A stretch of 51,010 nt of DNA from Akkermansia sp. (GTDB lineage: Bacteria; Verrucomicrobiota; Verrucomicrobiia; Verrucomicrobiales; Akkermansiaceae): NCBI GenBank assembly GCA_017472085.1, contig JAFUQZ010000032.1, forward strand, positions 1 through 51,010, in the 5' to 3' direction. Positions 35,103 to 44,520 of the stretch are shown piece after piece; within the stretch, counting starts at the first letter, position 1; each line of letters begins with the position of its first letter. The position numbers were made by a program, and so were the translations under genes. The notes beneath the pieces were generated by a model that worked only from the letters and a program-made list of their open reading frames with translations, ran no database searches and was not told where the DNA came from.

Positions 35103-36074
35103 ATGAAAAACCCCATCGTACGGAAAGTGGAGCATGTATCAGTATCGCGGTTTTATGAAAATTACCGCGGAGTGCTGGAGTTGCAATTGCTGAATAGCCC
35201 ACTGGGGATGTCGCGCAACATCCTTCAACCGGCAATTAATCGTCCCGGGTTGGCGCTGGCTGGATATTTCGGGTATTTTGCGCACGAGCGCATCCAGGTA
35301 TTCGGAGCAGCAGAAATGGCCTATCTCAACTCCTTGCAGGGGGAAGAGCGCAGAGAGCGCCTGCTGCGGATTTTCCGGGAAAATATTCCGTGTCTGATTT
35401 TTGCGCGGGGGATGGATGTGCCGGCAGACGTGCTGGCCATGGCCGACAGCAACACGGTGTCCGTATTCCGCACCAATATGCTGACGATGAACTTCGTGAA
35501 CCGCGCCACCGTTATTCTGGAAAATGAATTTGCCGACAGTACCACGATGCATGCCTGCATGGTAGACGTGCGCGGCGTGGGCGTGCTCATCACCGGCAAA
35601 GGCGGGGTGGGCAAGAGCGAAATATCTCTCGGTCTGGTGGAGCGCGGCTCCTCTCTGGTGGCGGACGACATGGTGCGTATCCGCAACATCGGCGGGGAGC
35701 TCATTGCCTCTGCCCCCTCGCTGAGCAGCGGATTCATCGAGATTCGCGGCATTGGTATCATCAATGTCACCAACCTGTTTGGTTTGAAAGCCTACCGACG
35801 GGAAAAGAAGATTGACCTGGTCATCAACCTGACGGACGGACAAATGTCTGAGCTGGAGCGGCTCGGGCTGGAGCGCAAGATGATACCGATTCTCGGCGTA
35901 GAGGTAGAGCGTCTCAACCTGCCGGTTGCCCCGGGACGCGATATGACGCGACTGGTGGAGGTGGCGGCTCTGGGGCAATACCTGCGCGAAAGCGGGTATG
36001 ACATGGCGGGCGAATTCAACCGCCGTCTGCACCGCGAAATTCGCCAGCGCAGCATGCCGCGCTCAGAGGATTGA
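35103..36074 (+). CDS. hprK: HPr kinase/phosphorylase
   Basis: A 323-residue bifunctional enzyme that phosphorylates and dephosphorylates a serine of HPr. The C-terminal kinase domain has the P-loop GKGGVGKS at 165-172, LVADDMVRI and the family signature IEIRGIGIINV, followed by RREKKIDLVINL. The N-terminal domain is complete. The start is set by the promoter at 35061. No PTS genes (ptsH, ptsI) are in the window, as often seen in bacteria using HprK for regulation rather than sugar uptake. The Nif3-like gene follows 39 bases later. Confidence 0.92.
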   Translation: MKNPIVRKVEHVSVSRFYENYRGVLELQLLNSPLGMSRNILQPAINRPGLALAGYFGYFAHERIQVFGAAEMAYLNSLQGEERRERLLRIFRENIPCLIFARGMDVPADVLAMADSNTVSVFRTNMLTMNFVNRATVILENEFADSTTMHACMVDVRGVGVLITGKGGVGKSEISLGLVERGSSLVADDMVRIRNIGGELIASAPSLSSGFIEIRGIGIINVTNLFGLKAYRREKKIDLVINLTDGQMSELERLGLERKMIPILGVEVERLNLPVAPGRDMTRLVEVAALGQYLRESGYDMAGEFNRRLHREIRQRSMPRSED

Positions 36075-36113
36075 TAATCATTACCAGACACCTATTTCCG
36101 AATCCGGACAAAA

Positions 36114-36857
36114 ATGACAACGCTTGATGAAATAGTGAAGCTGCTGGACACCACGCTGCATGTGGCGGAGGTGAAGGATGCACCTGTGGCACTCAATGGT
36201 TTGCAGGTGGAAAATGACGGCACCGTACGCAAAGTGGCGCTGGCGGTGGATGGGTCACAGCGCACGCTGGATGCAGCAGTAGCCGCGGGAGCGGATTTGC
36301 TGATTCTGCATCATGGTTTATTCTGGTGTGGTCTGCGACCGCTCACCGGCTGGTGGAAGCGCAAGGTGGAGACTTGCCTGAACGCCAATCTGGCGGTGTA
36401 CTCAGCACACCTTCCGCTGGACATGCATCCGGAGCTGGGCAACAACGCCCGGCTGGCTCAGTCATTGGGCTTGCAGGAATTACAGCCGGAGCTGGAATTC
36501 TGTCTCTCCGGGGTATTCCCCGGCACGGTGGCGGAGCTGCGAGCCCGCTATGCAGAAGTGACCGGGGGTGAAATAACAGGCCCGATGCCGACACCGGATG
36601 CACTGGCCGGACGGGTACTCATCTGCTCCGGCGGCGGCGGTCCGGAGGTGTATGCCGTGCAGAAACTGGGCTACAGGACATTCCTCACCGGCGAGGAGAA
36701 CCACTGGGTATCCTACACGGCAGAGGACATGGGGATGAACCTCTTCTTCGCCGGGCACTATGCCACGGAGACTTTCGGTGTGAAAGCGCTGGGCGAGTTG
36801 CTGTCAGAGAGGTTCGAACTTCCCATCGTCTTTATTGATAACCCGACGGGCATGTAA
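36114..36857 (+). CDS. Nif3/YbgI-family dinuclear metal protein
   Basis: A 247-residue member of the Nif3 family, which forms hexameric rings with a two-metal centre. Metal ligands are visible: ILHHGLFW (two His), HLPLDMHPELGNN (Asp), and GHYATE near the C-terminus (His and Glu). The biochemical role is not settled; a GTP cyclohydrolase-type role has been proposed for relatives. It lies between hprK and the pseudouridine synthase on the same strand. Confidence 0.9.
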   Translation: MTTLDEIVKLLDTTLHVAEVKDAPVALNGLQVENDGTVRKVALAVDGSQRTLDAAVAAGADLLILHHGLFWCGLRPLTGWWKRKVETCLNANLAVYSAHLPLDMHPELGNNARLAQSLGLQELQPELEFCLSGVFPGTVAELRARYAEVTGGEITGPMPTPDALAGRVLICSGGGGPEVYAVQKLGYRTFLTGEENHWVSYTAEDMGMNLFFAGHYATETFGVKALGELLSERFELPIVFIDNPTGM

Positions 36858-36875
36858 CCCCTGCCCCCCCGTACC

Positions 36876-37847
36876 ATGCTGATAATCGTAGAGGATTCCT
36901 TCGGAACACGACTGGACCAATTTCTGGCAGCGCAGCTGCCGGAGCTTTCCCGCGCCCGCATTCAGGTGCTCATCAAGGAAGGCTCCATCACCCTCAACGG
37001 CAAATCCACCAAGGCCAAAACCCCGGTGGAACGGGACATGCGCATCGAGGTGACCATTCCCGAGCCGGAACCCGCCGAGGCGCAGCCGCAAGATATCCCC
37101 ATATCCGTGCTGTACGAGGATAAGGACGTCATCGTCATCGACAAAGAAAGCGGCATGGTAGTCCACCCGGCTGCCGGAAACCCGGACGGCACTCTGGTGA
37201 ATGCCGTCCTCTTCCACTGCGGCGATTTATCCGGCATCGGCGGGGTGGAGCGCCCCGGTATCGTTCATCGACTGGATAAGGACACTAGCGGTTGCATCGT
37301 GGTGGCCAAGAATGATGCGGCGCACCTGTCACTCACCACGCAGTTTGCCAACCGCGACACGGGAAAAATCTACCTGGCCGTCGTACAGGGAAGGCCAAAG
37401 GAAAACGGCGGCACCGTTTTCACCAATATCGGGCGTCACCCGGTGAACCGCCTCAAGATGGCGGTCGTCAACCCCGGGTCCGGCAAACCGGCCATTACCG
37501 ACTGGCAGGTGCTTCATTATGACGCCGCCACGGATTCCACACTGGTAATGTGCACCCTGCATACCGGGCGCACCCACCAGATACGCGTCCACATGCTGCA
37601 CCTGGGACACCCGCTGGTGGGCGACCCCATCTATGCCCACCCCCAGCGCCAGAAAGCCAGACCGGGGAGACTGATGCTGCATGCCTGGCGTCTGGCATTC
37701 AATCATCCGGCAGATGGACGCCGCATCGCGCTACAATCCCCCATCCCCCCGGAGTATCAGCCCTGGCTCATCGGCCACAACCTGCCGGAATGGGAAGAAA
37801 CGCCCACCGATTGGAGCGGGCAATCCGAGGTTCAAATGAAAGGTTGA
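36876..37847 (+). CDS. rluD: RluD-family 23S rRNA pseudouridine synthase
   Basis: A 323-residue enzyme that isomerises uridine to pseudouridine in large-subunit rRNA. An S4 RNA-binding domain (LDQFLAAQLPELSRARIQVLI, about 10-30) is followed by the catalytic domain, with Asp134 in HRLDKDTSGCIVVAKN. Further family stretches are HTGRTHQIRVHM and HAWRLAFNHP. RluD against RluC specificity cannot be fixed with certainty. It is 18 bases after the Nif3-like gene. Confidence 0.87.
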   Translation: MLIIVEDSFGTRLDQFLAAQLPELSRARIQVLIKEGSITLNGKSTKAKTPVERDMRIEVTIPEPEPAEAQPQDIPISVLYEDKDVIVIDKESGMVVHPAAGNPDGTLVNAVLFHCGDLSGIGGVERPGIVHRLDKDTSGCIVVAKNDAAHLSLTTQFANRDTGKIYLAVVQGRPKENGGTVFTNIGRHPVNRLKMAVVNPGSGKPAITDWQVLHYDAATDSTLVMCTLHTGRTHQIRVHMLHLGHPLVGDPIYAHPQRQKARPGRLMLHAWRLAFNHPADGRRIALQSPIPPEYQPWLIGHNLPEWEETPTDWSGQSEVQMKG

Positions 37848-37869
37848 CCCTGCGACAGTCATCACTTTT

Positions 37870-38316
37870 CTACGGATGGTCACAATAGTGGTTCTTTTTT
37901 CGGTGCCGGTGGCGCTTGTGTTCGTGCTGACAGTTCTTGTGGTAGTATTTCTCCTTTTCATCATCCGGGGATGGTGAGGAATCCTCTTCCGGCGCAGGAG
38001 ATGCCGGGATGCTTGCAAAGCGAATGGGGCGATTACGCTGGCGGGACGGCGCGGGGTTGGCGGCAATAGCGCGGGCTTGATCTGCCCGCATGAGCAGATG
38101 CCATGACGTAGCGTCGCCCCCGCGCAGCAGCAGCCGTGCCCCCTCTGCATACCCCTGAGCATTCACCAGACTTTCGGAAGCAACATCCAGATAATCCACG
38201 CTATCCAATACGGTCTCCTCCTGCCCCAACAGCTCCAGCTTCACCACCAGACCGGCATTGGCGAATGCCGCAGGCGTCTCTTTCACAGCACTCATGCGAG
38301 AAATCAGAGCCTTCAT
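37870..38316 (-). CDS. Hypothetical protein with His/Cys-rich tail
   Basis: A 148-residue protein of unknown family. Residues 1-90 look folded (LVVKLELLGQEETVLDSVDY, SWHLLMRADQARAIA), 95-125 are Pro/Ser/Asp-rich, and the last 26 residues are packed with His, Lys, Arg and two Cys (KNCQHEHKRHRHRKKNH), suggesting metal or nucleic-acid binding. No signal peptide. Its start overlaps the stop of the upstream hypothetical gene (ATGA at 38316-38313), so the two are coupled. The neighbour may be exported, and the two may act together. Confidence 0.7.
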   Translation of the reverse strand: MKALISRMSAVKETPAAFANAGLVVKLELLGQEETVLDSVDYLDVASESLVNAQGYAEGARLLLRGGDATSWHLLMRADQARAIAANPAPSRQRNRPIRFASIPASPAPEEDSSPSPDDEKEKYYHKNCQHEHKRHRHRKKNHYCDHP

Positions 38317-38585
38317 CTGTGCCGTTTCGGCGCATTGAAACGGGCCAGCTCCACCGGTCTCCGCATACGAGACTGTGAGGAATGCACCAGCATGACTCTC
38401 ATCCCACAGCAGGCAGAAGCCGCACGCTGCAGAGATGCAAGCTTTATCCTGCTCATCCGCAGGTTCGACTCTTGAGCCGCTGAGCTTTCCCTCACCGGAG
38501 GAGGTCCAAAGTTCAACATAGCCAAAGCCGGCAGCGACGCCGCGAGAAAGAACAACAGAAACGAACGGGCAGAGGGGAATATCAT
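38313..38585 (-). CDS. Small hypothetical protein with signal peptide
   Basis: A 90-residue protein starting at ATG 38585 with a hydrophobic signal-like segment (SARSFLLFFLAASLPALA). The remainder is Arg/Ser-rich and of no known family. The frame is open to 38645, but the signal peptide makes 38585 the sensible start. It is translationally coupled to the His-rich protein. No Shine-Dalgarno is seen; the bases before the ATG read ACTCCTT. Confidence 0.55.
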   Translation of the reverse strand: MIFPSARSFLLFFLAASLPALAMLNFGPPPVRESSAAQESNLRMSRIKLASLQRAASACCGMRVMLVHSSQSRMRRPVELARFNAPKRHR

Positions 38586-38744
38586 AAGGAGTAAAAGTTC
38601 AGGGAGAACACCGTTACATGGCGCAACAGACGGGATATGGCTCATGCTATCATCTGCAAATCAGGATGTCAAGCATCAACAAATGATACATATTCTCTAT
38701 GTTGAATTTAAAATCATTTGACATGCGGCAGTAAAAATACGGCA

Positions 38745-38773
38745 TTGTCAAGCAACCGGAAGTGTGCTATGTT
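38745..38773 (+). promoter_or_regulatory. Promoter of the MFS gene, start-proximal
   Basis: TTGTCA (38745-38750), 17 bases, TATGTT (38768-38773), then 8 bases to ATG 38782. Confidence 0.5.
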
Positions 38774-38781
38774 AGGTGCGC

Positions 38782-39999
38782 ATGAGCGCTGATAAATCCC
38801 CCGGAATCCGCAAGGTCATGATTCTTTTGCTGGCTGCCATCTTTCTGGCGCAACTGGGCCACGGCATCTGGGATTTACTCTTCAGCAACTACCTGAGCAA
38901 CGTTCACGGCCTGGATGCCGGACAGCGAGGCTTCCTGGAGCTACCCCGCGAGCTGCCGGGGATTCTCTGCTTCGTTGTCATCTGCACGCTCTTCTTTCTG
39001 GATGAAATAAAGCTTACGGTTCTGGCCTGTCTGCTGGCGGCGGTGGGGGCATTCGGATTCATGCAGCTGGAAGCCGACTGCGGCATGCTGACGCTGAGTC
39101 TCTGGATTATCACCGCCAGTCTGGGGGCGCACATTCTCATCGGCACGATTGACTCCATTGTCATGCATACGGCCCGCCCGGAAAACCGCAGTCTCCGTCT
39201 GGGACAGATGCGTGCGCTGGGGACAGCCGCCACCCTGACGGGAGCCCTCTATATCGGCATCAAATGGAAATTTTTCAACAAGGATTTTTCTGTTGATTAT
39301 GCGGTTATGGGAGGGATGATGCTGATTGCCATGATACTGCTGCTCTGTGTCAGAGGCACTCAATTCCCGGCCCGGCGCTCCTGGCGGGAGAGTTTCATCC
39401 TCCGCCGGGAATACGGTGTATACTATGGGCTTGAAATTCTGCACGGCATTCGCAAGCAGCTTTATCTGACGTTTGGCTACTGGCTGATGGTCAGCACACT
39501 GGGGCAACAGCCATCGGGTATCGGGTTTATCCTGCTGATTGCCGGCATCATCGGCTTATTTACCCAGCCGCTCATCGGCTGGAGCATCAAACGCTACGGA
39601 GAACGCCGAGTCACCATTTTCGACAGCGTGGCGCTGTCCGTTCTGTGTCTGGCATACGCCTTTGCACCGGGGATGCTGCCGCTGAGTTGGGCCGTGGGCG
39701 TGGTGGGCACCTGTTTTGTGCTGGACAATCTGCTCTTTGCCATGGGTATGGCCCGCACCACCTACATCGCCCGCATCTGCGGTGAGCGTAAACATGAAAT
39801 CACTCCCTGCATCTATACCGGCATTGCCATTAACCATATCGCCTCTATCGGCTACGGTATCGTGGGCGGCATCATCTGGGAATTGACCGGCGGACCTCAG
39901 GCGGTCTTTCTCATCGGAGGGCTGGCCGTCGTCGCGGCCGGCTTTCTTGCCGGGAAAATGAAAGAAATACAAACAATCAATTTAACGAACTCTCCATAA
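38782..39999 (+). CDS. MFS transporter
   Basis: A 405-residue major facilitator with about 12 hydrophobic helices. The N-terminal AAIFLAQLGHGIWDLLFSNYL, the loop ISIKRYGERR after helix 8 (SIKRYGERRVTIF) and the C-terminal half fit the superfamily. Substrate is unknown. The start ATG 38782 (MSADKSPGIRK) is chosen over GTG 38776 because the -10 ends at 38773. It lies upstream of murC but has its own promoter, and a 133-base gap with another promoter separates them. Confidence 0.82.
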   Translation: MSADKSPGIRKVMILLLAAIFLAQLGHGIWDLLFSNYLSNVHGLDAGQRGFLELPRELPGILCFVVICTLFFLDEIKLTVLACLLAAVGAFGFMQLEADCGMLTLSLWIITASLGAHILIGTIDSIVMHTARPENRSLRLGQMRALGTAATLTGALYIGIKWKFFNKDFSVDYAVMGGMMLIAMILLLCVRGTQFPARRSWRESFILRREYGVYYGLEILHGIRKQLYLTFGYWLMVSTLGQQPSGIGFILLIAGIIGLFTQPLIGWSIKRYGERRVTIFDSVALSVLCLAYAFAPGMLPLSWAVGVVGTCFVLDNLLFAMGMARTTYIARICGERKHEITPCIYTGIAINHIASIGYGIVGGIIWELTGGPQAVFLIGGLAVVAAGFLAGKMKEIQTINLTNSP

Positions 40000-40077
40000 A
40001 TCATTTGAATAATTTTCAAGCATTTGCTGATTCGGGCATCAATTCGTGCGGCGAAACGACACTTTATCACATTTGCC

Positions 40078-40105
40078 TTGCCTGTAACTGATTTTCGTAT
40101 ATAAT
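40078..40105 (+). promoter_or_regulatory. Promoter of the murC-murB/ddl/ftsQ operon
   Basis: TTGCCT (40078-40083), 16 bases, TATAAT (40100-40105), 27 bases before ATG 40133. Confidence 0.6.
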
Positions 40106-40132
40106 AACGCGCACAACCACAAGCGCGCACTT

Positions 40133-42433
40133 ATGATTGATCAGTTACGCAAACGACTTCTGGACCGGGAGCATCCCGTCCGCATCCATCTTATCGGTGT
40201 AGCAGGTTCCGGCATGAGCGGGCTTGCCCGCATGCTTCTGGAAATGGGCCACCGAGTCAGCGGTTGTGACCGCGTGACCAGCACGGAAACCGAACGCCTG
40301 CAACAAGCCGGGCTGGTTTTTTCCTGTCCTCATAGTGCAGCGGCGGTCAGTGATGCCGAGGTTGTCATCTACTCCTCTGCTATCCGCGAGGAAAATGTAG
40401 CGCTGCATGCCGCCCGGCAGAATGGTTGTCTGTGCCTGCGCCGCGCCGAATGTCTGGCAGCCATACTCAACAACAAAAAAGGTGTTGTAGTCGCCGGCAC
40501 GCACGGCAAAACCACCACCTCCTCGCTGACGGCACACCTGCTGCGCGAAGGACGCATGCGCCCCTGCCACTACGTCGGTGCGGAAATCCCGGTGTTGGGA
40601 GCAAACGCCCATTGGAACACGGACAGCGAATTCCTGATTGCCGAGGGTGACGAAAGTGACGGCACTCTGGTGAATTACCTGCCGGAGCACAGCATTATCC
40701 TCAACATCGAGGCCGAGCATCTCGACTTCTACCGTGATTTGGATCACATCAAAGAAGTGTTCCACCGGCTCTGCCGCCAGACTCGCGGCACTATCTTCTA
40801 TTGCAAGAGCGATGACGGCGCGCGCGATGTCTGCTCCCAATACAGCAACACCATTTCCTACGGCTGGGAAGATGCCGATTACACCGCCACGGAAGTAACC
40901 GTCAAGCGTGGACGCACCCTCTACACCATCAATCATCACGGCACTCCGCTGGGCCGTGTGGAGCTGGGCATTCCCGGTCGCCACAACGTCCTCAACTCTC
41001 TGGCAGCCACCGCCGCTGCGCTGGAAATGGGCTGCGACTTCGCCAGCATTGCCCGTGGTCTGGTCAGCTTTGCCGGTGCGCGTCGCCGCTTTGAGACCAA
41101 GTATCTTTCCCGGGACTACCGCATTGTGGATGACTATGGTCACCACCCGACGGAAATCGGCGCCACGGTACAGACAGCTCAAAGCCTGAAACCCGGCCGT
41201 CTGGTAGTGCTGTTCCAGCCGCACCGTTACACTCGCACCCAGCTGCTGCGCGACGACTTCGGACGGGTTCTGCAGAATGTGGATAAGCTGTTTGTGGCAG
41301 ATGTCTATCCGGCCAGCGAACAACCAATCCCCGGGATTTCCGGCCAGACGATTGTGGACGCCGTCAAGGAACACGGCCCCGCCGATGCCGTATTCCTGCC
41401 GAATCTGGCTCTGGCTCACCATGTTGTCGGCAACCAGCTGCGCCCCGGGGACCTTTTCCTGACCCTGGGGGCGGGCAATGTCCACGAAGCCGGCACAAAG
41501 ATTGCCCAGGACCTGCGCGTGCTGGCAGAAATGCAGCAGGAATGCGGAAAGAACATCCCCTGCCGCCTCTATGAACCCATGAGCAGACACACCACCATGG
41601 GCGTGGGCGGTGAGGCCCAGTATTGGATTGAGCCCGACAGCTTTGCTGACATGCAGGCCGTGGTCAACTTCTTCAAGGATCGCAATCTGCCCGTCCACAT
41701 CATCGGGCGCGGCTCCAACCTCATCGTCCGTAACGGCGGCATTCGCGGCGCCGTCATTCACCCCACCGGCGGAGAATTCGATAAACTTGAACTGCAGGGC
41801 AACAACATTGTGGCCGGTGCAGGAGTGCGGCTCAAGAAACTGGCAGCCTTTGCTGCGGCTAACGGTCTCTCCGGTTTTGAGTGGATGGACGGCATCCCCG
41901 GATGCGTGGGCGGCAGCCTGCGCATGAATGCCGGCTGTCTGGGCGGCGATATGTGGCAGGTGTTCCAGTCTGCCGTTGCACTGGATGAAGACGGCGAACA
42001 GGTTGAGTTTGACCGCGACAGCATGGCGAATCCCAGCTACCGCTGCATCCCGGAGTTCCGTCACAACATGGTCATGCAGGCCACATTTGCAGGAACACCG
42101 GCAGATAAGAATGACATCGAAGCGACGATGGTTGACTTCCGCAACCGCCGCAAGACTACTCAGCCCGTCGAACCCAGCGCCGGCTGCACATTCAAGAATC
42201 CGTCAGAGATTCCGGCAGGCAAGCTCATTGATGAACTGGGGCTCAAGGGATTCTCCATCGGCGGTGCACAGGTCTCTGCCGTTCATGCCAACTTCATCGT
42301 GAATACCGGCAACGCCCTGGCAACGGACGTGACAGAACTGATTGATGCCATTCGCGCCAAGGCGCTGAGCGAGCGCGGCGTTACCCTCCGAACAGAGGTT
42401 CAGGTCATTGGTGACCGCGATACGGAATTCTGA
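40133..42433 (+). CDS. murC-murB: MurC-MurB fusion (UDP-MurNAc--L-Ala ligase / UDP-GlcNAc-enolpyruvate reductase)
   Basis: A 766-residue fusion of two cytoplasmic peptidoglycan-precursor enzymes. MurC is residues 1-~465: N-terminal HLIGVAGSGMSGLARMLL, the ATP-binding GTHGKTTT with Lys126, AEGDESDGTL and DDYGHHPTEI. MurB is ~478-766: HTTMGVGGEAQYW, GRGSNLIVRNGGIRG (FAD), GCVGGSLRMNAG and EPSAGCTFKNPS. MurB makes UDP-MurNAc and MurC adds L-alanine, so the fusion couples consecutive steps in reverse domain order. The frame is continuous, with no stop at the joint. ddl follows 26 bases later. Confidence 0.95.
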   Translation: MIDQLRKRLLDREHPVRIHLIGVAGSGMSGLARMLLEMGHRVSGCDRVTSTETERLQQAGLVFSCPHSAAAVSDAEVVIYSSAIREENVALHAARQNGCLCLRRAECLAAILNNKKGVVVAGTHGKTTTSSLTAHLLREGRMRPCHYVGAEIPVLGANAHWNTDSEFLIAEGDESDGTLVNYLPEHSIILNIEAEHLDFYRDLDHIKEVFHRLCRQTRGTIFYCKSDDGARDVCSQYSNTISYGWEDADYTATEVTVKRGRTLYTINHHGTPLGRVELGIPGRHNVLNSLAATAAALEMGCDFASIARGLVSFAGARRRFETKYLSRDYRIVDDYGHHPTEIGATVQTAQSLKPGRLVVLFQPHRYTRTQLLRDDFGRVLQNVDKLFVADVYPASEQPIPGISGQTIVDAVKEHGPADAVFLPNLALAHHVVGNQLRPGDLFLTLGAGNVHEAGTKIAQDLRVLAEMQQECGKNIPCRLYEPMSRHTTMGVGGEAQYWIEPDSFADMQAVVNFFKDRNLPVHIIGRGSNLIVRNGGIRGAVIHPTGGEFDKLELQGNNIVAGAGVRLKKLAAFAAANGLSGFEWMDGIPGCVGGSLRMNAGCLGGDMWQVFQSAVALDEDGEQVEFDRDSMANPSYRCIPEFRHNMVMQATFAGTPADKNDIEATMVDFRNRRKTTQPVEPSAGCTFKNPSEIPAGKLIDELGLKGFSIGGAQVSAVHANFIVNTGNALATDVTELIDAIRAKALSERGVTLRTEVQVIGDRDTEF

Positions 42434-42459
42434 TTCTCTCACCCTTTACAAACGATTAT

Positions 42460-43383
42460 ATGAAGCAACTTACCAAAGACACGCGCATTGCCCTGCTGAT
42501 GGGCGGGCCCGGTTCAGAGAGAGACGTCTCCATTGCCTCCGGCAACGGAGTTCTGGAAGCTCTCCGTAACGAAGGATTCACCAACGTCACCCCGGTTATC
42601 GTTGATGCTGAGCGCCCGGCGATTCCTGAGGGCACAGAGCTCTGCTACAACATCATCCATGGTACTTATGGAGAAGACGGCGGACTTCAAGCCTACCTGG
42701 AGGAACTGGGCATCCCCTATACCGGGGCCGGCTCTGTCACCAGCCGGAACTGCTTTGACAAGGTACTCACCAAAGAAGCTTTCGTGGCGGCAGGTGTTCC
42801 CACTCCCCGCAGCGAAACCATTACGGCAGGTCAGATGCCGACCATTCCGGTTCCCTGCGTCATCAAACCCCCGTGCGAAGGTTCTTCCGTGGGTGTCCAG
42901 ATTGTGAAGGATGCGGCCGGGCTCCCCGCGGCGGTGGCTGAAGCCGGCAAATACGGCAAGGAATTGCTGGTGGAAGAATACATCGCCGGCAAGGAATTGA
43001 CTGTGGCCATTTTCAATGGTACGGTTCTGCCCGTTATTCATATCTGTCCCCGCTCCGGGTTCTATGATATGAACAACAAGTATCCCTCCATGTATGGAGG
43101 GGTCGGTTCTGACTACATCTGCCCTGCCGACATCTCGGAACAGGAGACGAAAGACGTACAGGCCGCAGCCCTCGCCGCCTACAACGCTCTGAATGTGGAG
43201 GTCTACGGACGCGTGGATGTCCTGCTGACGGATGACGGGCGTCCCTATGTACTGGAAATCAACACCATCCCCGGCATGACCGGCGCATCCCTCTTCCCCA
43301 AGGCCGCCGCGGCCATGGGCATTTCCTACGGAGAGCTCTGCACACGCATTGCGGAGGTCTCTCTGAATCAGCCGCGAGGCTGA
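42460..43383 (+). CDS. ddl: D-alanine--D-alanine ligase
   Basis: A 307-residue ATP-grasp enzyme making the D-Ala-D-Ala end of the peptidoglycan precursor. Family marks: LMGGPGSERDVSIASGNGVLEAL at the N-terminus, FNIIHGTYGEDG-like NIIHGTYGEDGGLQAYLE, CVIKPPCEGSSVGV, EEYIAGKELTVAI, and EINTIPGMTGASLFPKAA at the C-terminus with metal and substrate ligands. The length is typical. ftsQ starts 22 bases later. Confidence 0.94.
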   Translation: MKQLTKDTRIALLMGGPGSERDVSIASGNGVLEALRNEGFTNVTPVIVDAERPAIPEGTELCYNIIHGTYGEDGGLQAYLEELGIPYTGAGSVTSRNCFDKVLTKEAFVAAGVPTPRSETITAGQMPTIPVPCVIKPPCEGSSVGVQIVKDAAGLPAAVAEAGKYGKELLVEEYIAGKELTVAIFNGTVLPVIHICPRSGFYDMNNKYPSMYGGVGSDYICPADISEQETKDVQAAALAAYNALNVEVYGRVDVLLTDDGRPYVLEINTIPGMTGASLFPKAAAAMGISYGELCTRIAEVSLNQPRG

Positions 43384-43405
43384 TGAGACAGCGAACACGG
43401 CCGGC

Positions 43406-44356
43406 ATGAAAAAAGGAAACAGGTACCGCCGACAGGGCAACGTCAAAATCCTGGAGAAAGCTCTCTCCCTCAGGGATGCGTTGTTCAGTCGGCTGGCCGT
43501 GCGGCGCGGAGCCAAGCGACTCCGCAAGGCATTCCTGCTTCTGCTGCTGATTATTCCCATCTGCTACGGCTTTTTCAAAGCTGTCACCTACACCATTGAC
43601 AAAGCCTACAGTCTCAGCATTGAGCATGTGGATTTTGCATCGGCCCGGGGGTTCATTACCAAAGAGCATGCCATGAAGATGCTCGGCATCGAAGGGGCCA
43701 TCAATATGGCCACGCTGAATGCCACCGGAATGGAGACAGCGCTCACGAGCAACCCCTGCATCGAATCGGCTCATATCCGCGCCGAGCTGCCCGACACCCT
43801 CAGCATCGAAATCGAGGAACGCATTCCCATCGTCTACGTGGAAATGGAGAATGCTGCCGACAGAGGGCAACGCCGGAAGCTCTTCATGGATCCGAAGGGC
43901 TATCTCTTTCCGGTTGTGCCGGAATACCATACAAAAGTCATGGAGCTTCCGGTATGGTATCTCAATGCATCTGATGTGAAGGAGTTCAAACCCGGAACAC
44001 GCATTGACGAAGAGCTCTACCGCCCTATTACCGAGCTGGTCTCGGCACTCAACACCTATGAGCTGGCCCAGATTCCCTCCGTCCGTGAAATTTTCCGTTC
44101 GAAGTCCTGGAAAATTGTCCTCACTCTGGAAGGTGGTATCAGCGTCATCATGCAGGTGTATGACATCCGCGCCCAGGTGGATCGCCTGCACATGATTCTG
44201 GAACACGCCCGGGCTACCGGCAAAAAACTTTCCGGCATCAACGTCGTTCCCTCCATCAACCCGACGGCCACCTTCATCGAACCGCCGGTTAAGAATGCGG
44301 ATACGGATGAAAACCAGAACGACAAGGACAGGAAAAACCCTGTACGCAGGCGTTGA
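43406..44356 (+). CDS. ftsQ: Cell division protein FtsQ
   Basis: A 316-residue bitopic divisome protein. A basic N-terminal cytoplasmic part is followed by one membrane helix (about 50-68, FLLLLLIIPICYGFF), a POTRA domain (about 75-148: IEHVDFASARGFITKEHAMK to LPDTLSIEIEERIPI) and a periplasmic beta domain (about 150-295). This is the usual FtsQ/DivIB plan, and its position after ddl matches the conserved division-cell-wall cluster. The C-terminal 20 residues are charged and probably disordered. Confidence 0.88.
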   Translation: MKKGNRYRRQGNVKILEKALSLRDALFSRLAVRRGAKRLRKAFLLLLLIIPICYGFFKAVTYTIDKAYSLSIEHVDFASARGFITKEHAMKMLGIEGAINMATLNATGMETALTSNPCIESAHIRAELPDTLSIEIEERIPIVYVEMENAADRGQRRKLFMDPKGYLFPVVPEYHTKVMELPVWYLNASDVKEFKPGTRIDEELYRPITELVSALNTYELAQIPSVREIFRSKSWKIVLTLEGGISVIMQVYDIRAQVDRLHMILEHARATGKKLSGINVVPSINPTATFIEPPVKNADTDENQNDKDRKNPVRRR

Positions 44357-44418
44357 TGATTTTCTTTCACAGGAATGCAGATATTTCGCATTTTTTTATA
44401 AAACAGGCAGGAATTTGC

Positions 44419-44447
44419 TTGTCATAAATTTCCACCTGTGATACACT
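44419..44447 (+). promoter_or_regulatory. Promoter of the 3D-domain gene
   Basis: TTGTCA (44419-44424), 17 bases, TACACT (44442-44447), about 73 bases before the ATG at 44521. Confidence 0.55.
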
Positions 44448-44520
44448 TCCCCAACGCACCTGTCTCAGCGGATGCTGTATTGGTGCGGAACTGACATTTT
44501 CACATCCTACAACTGACAAC

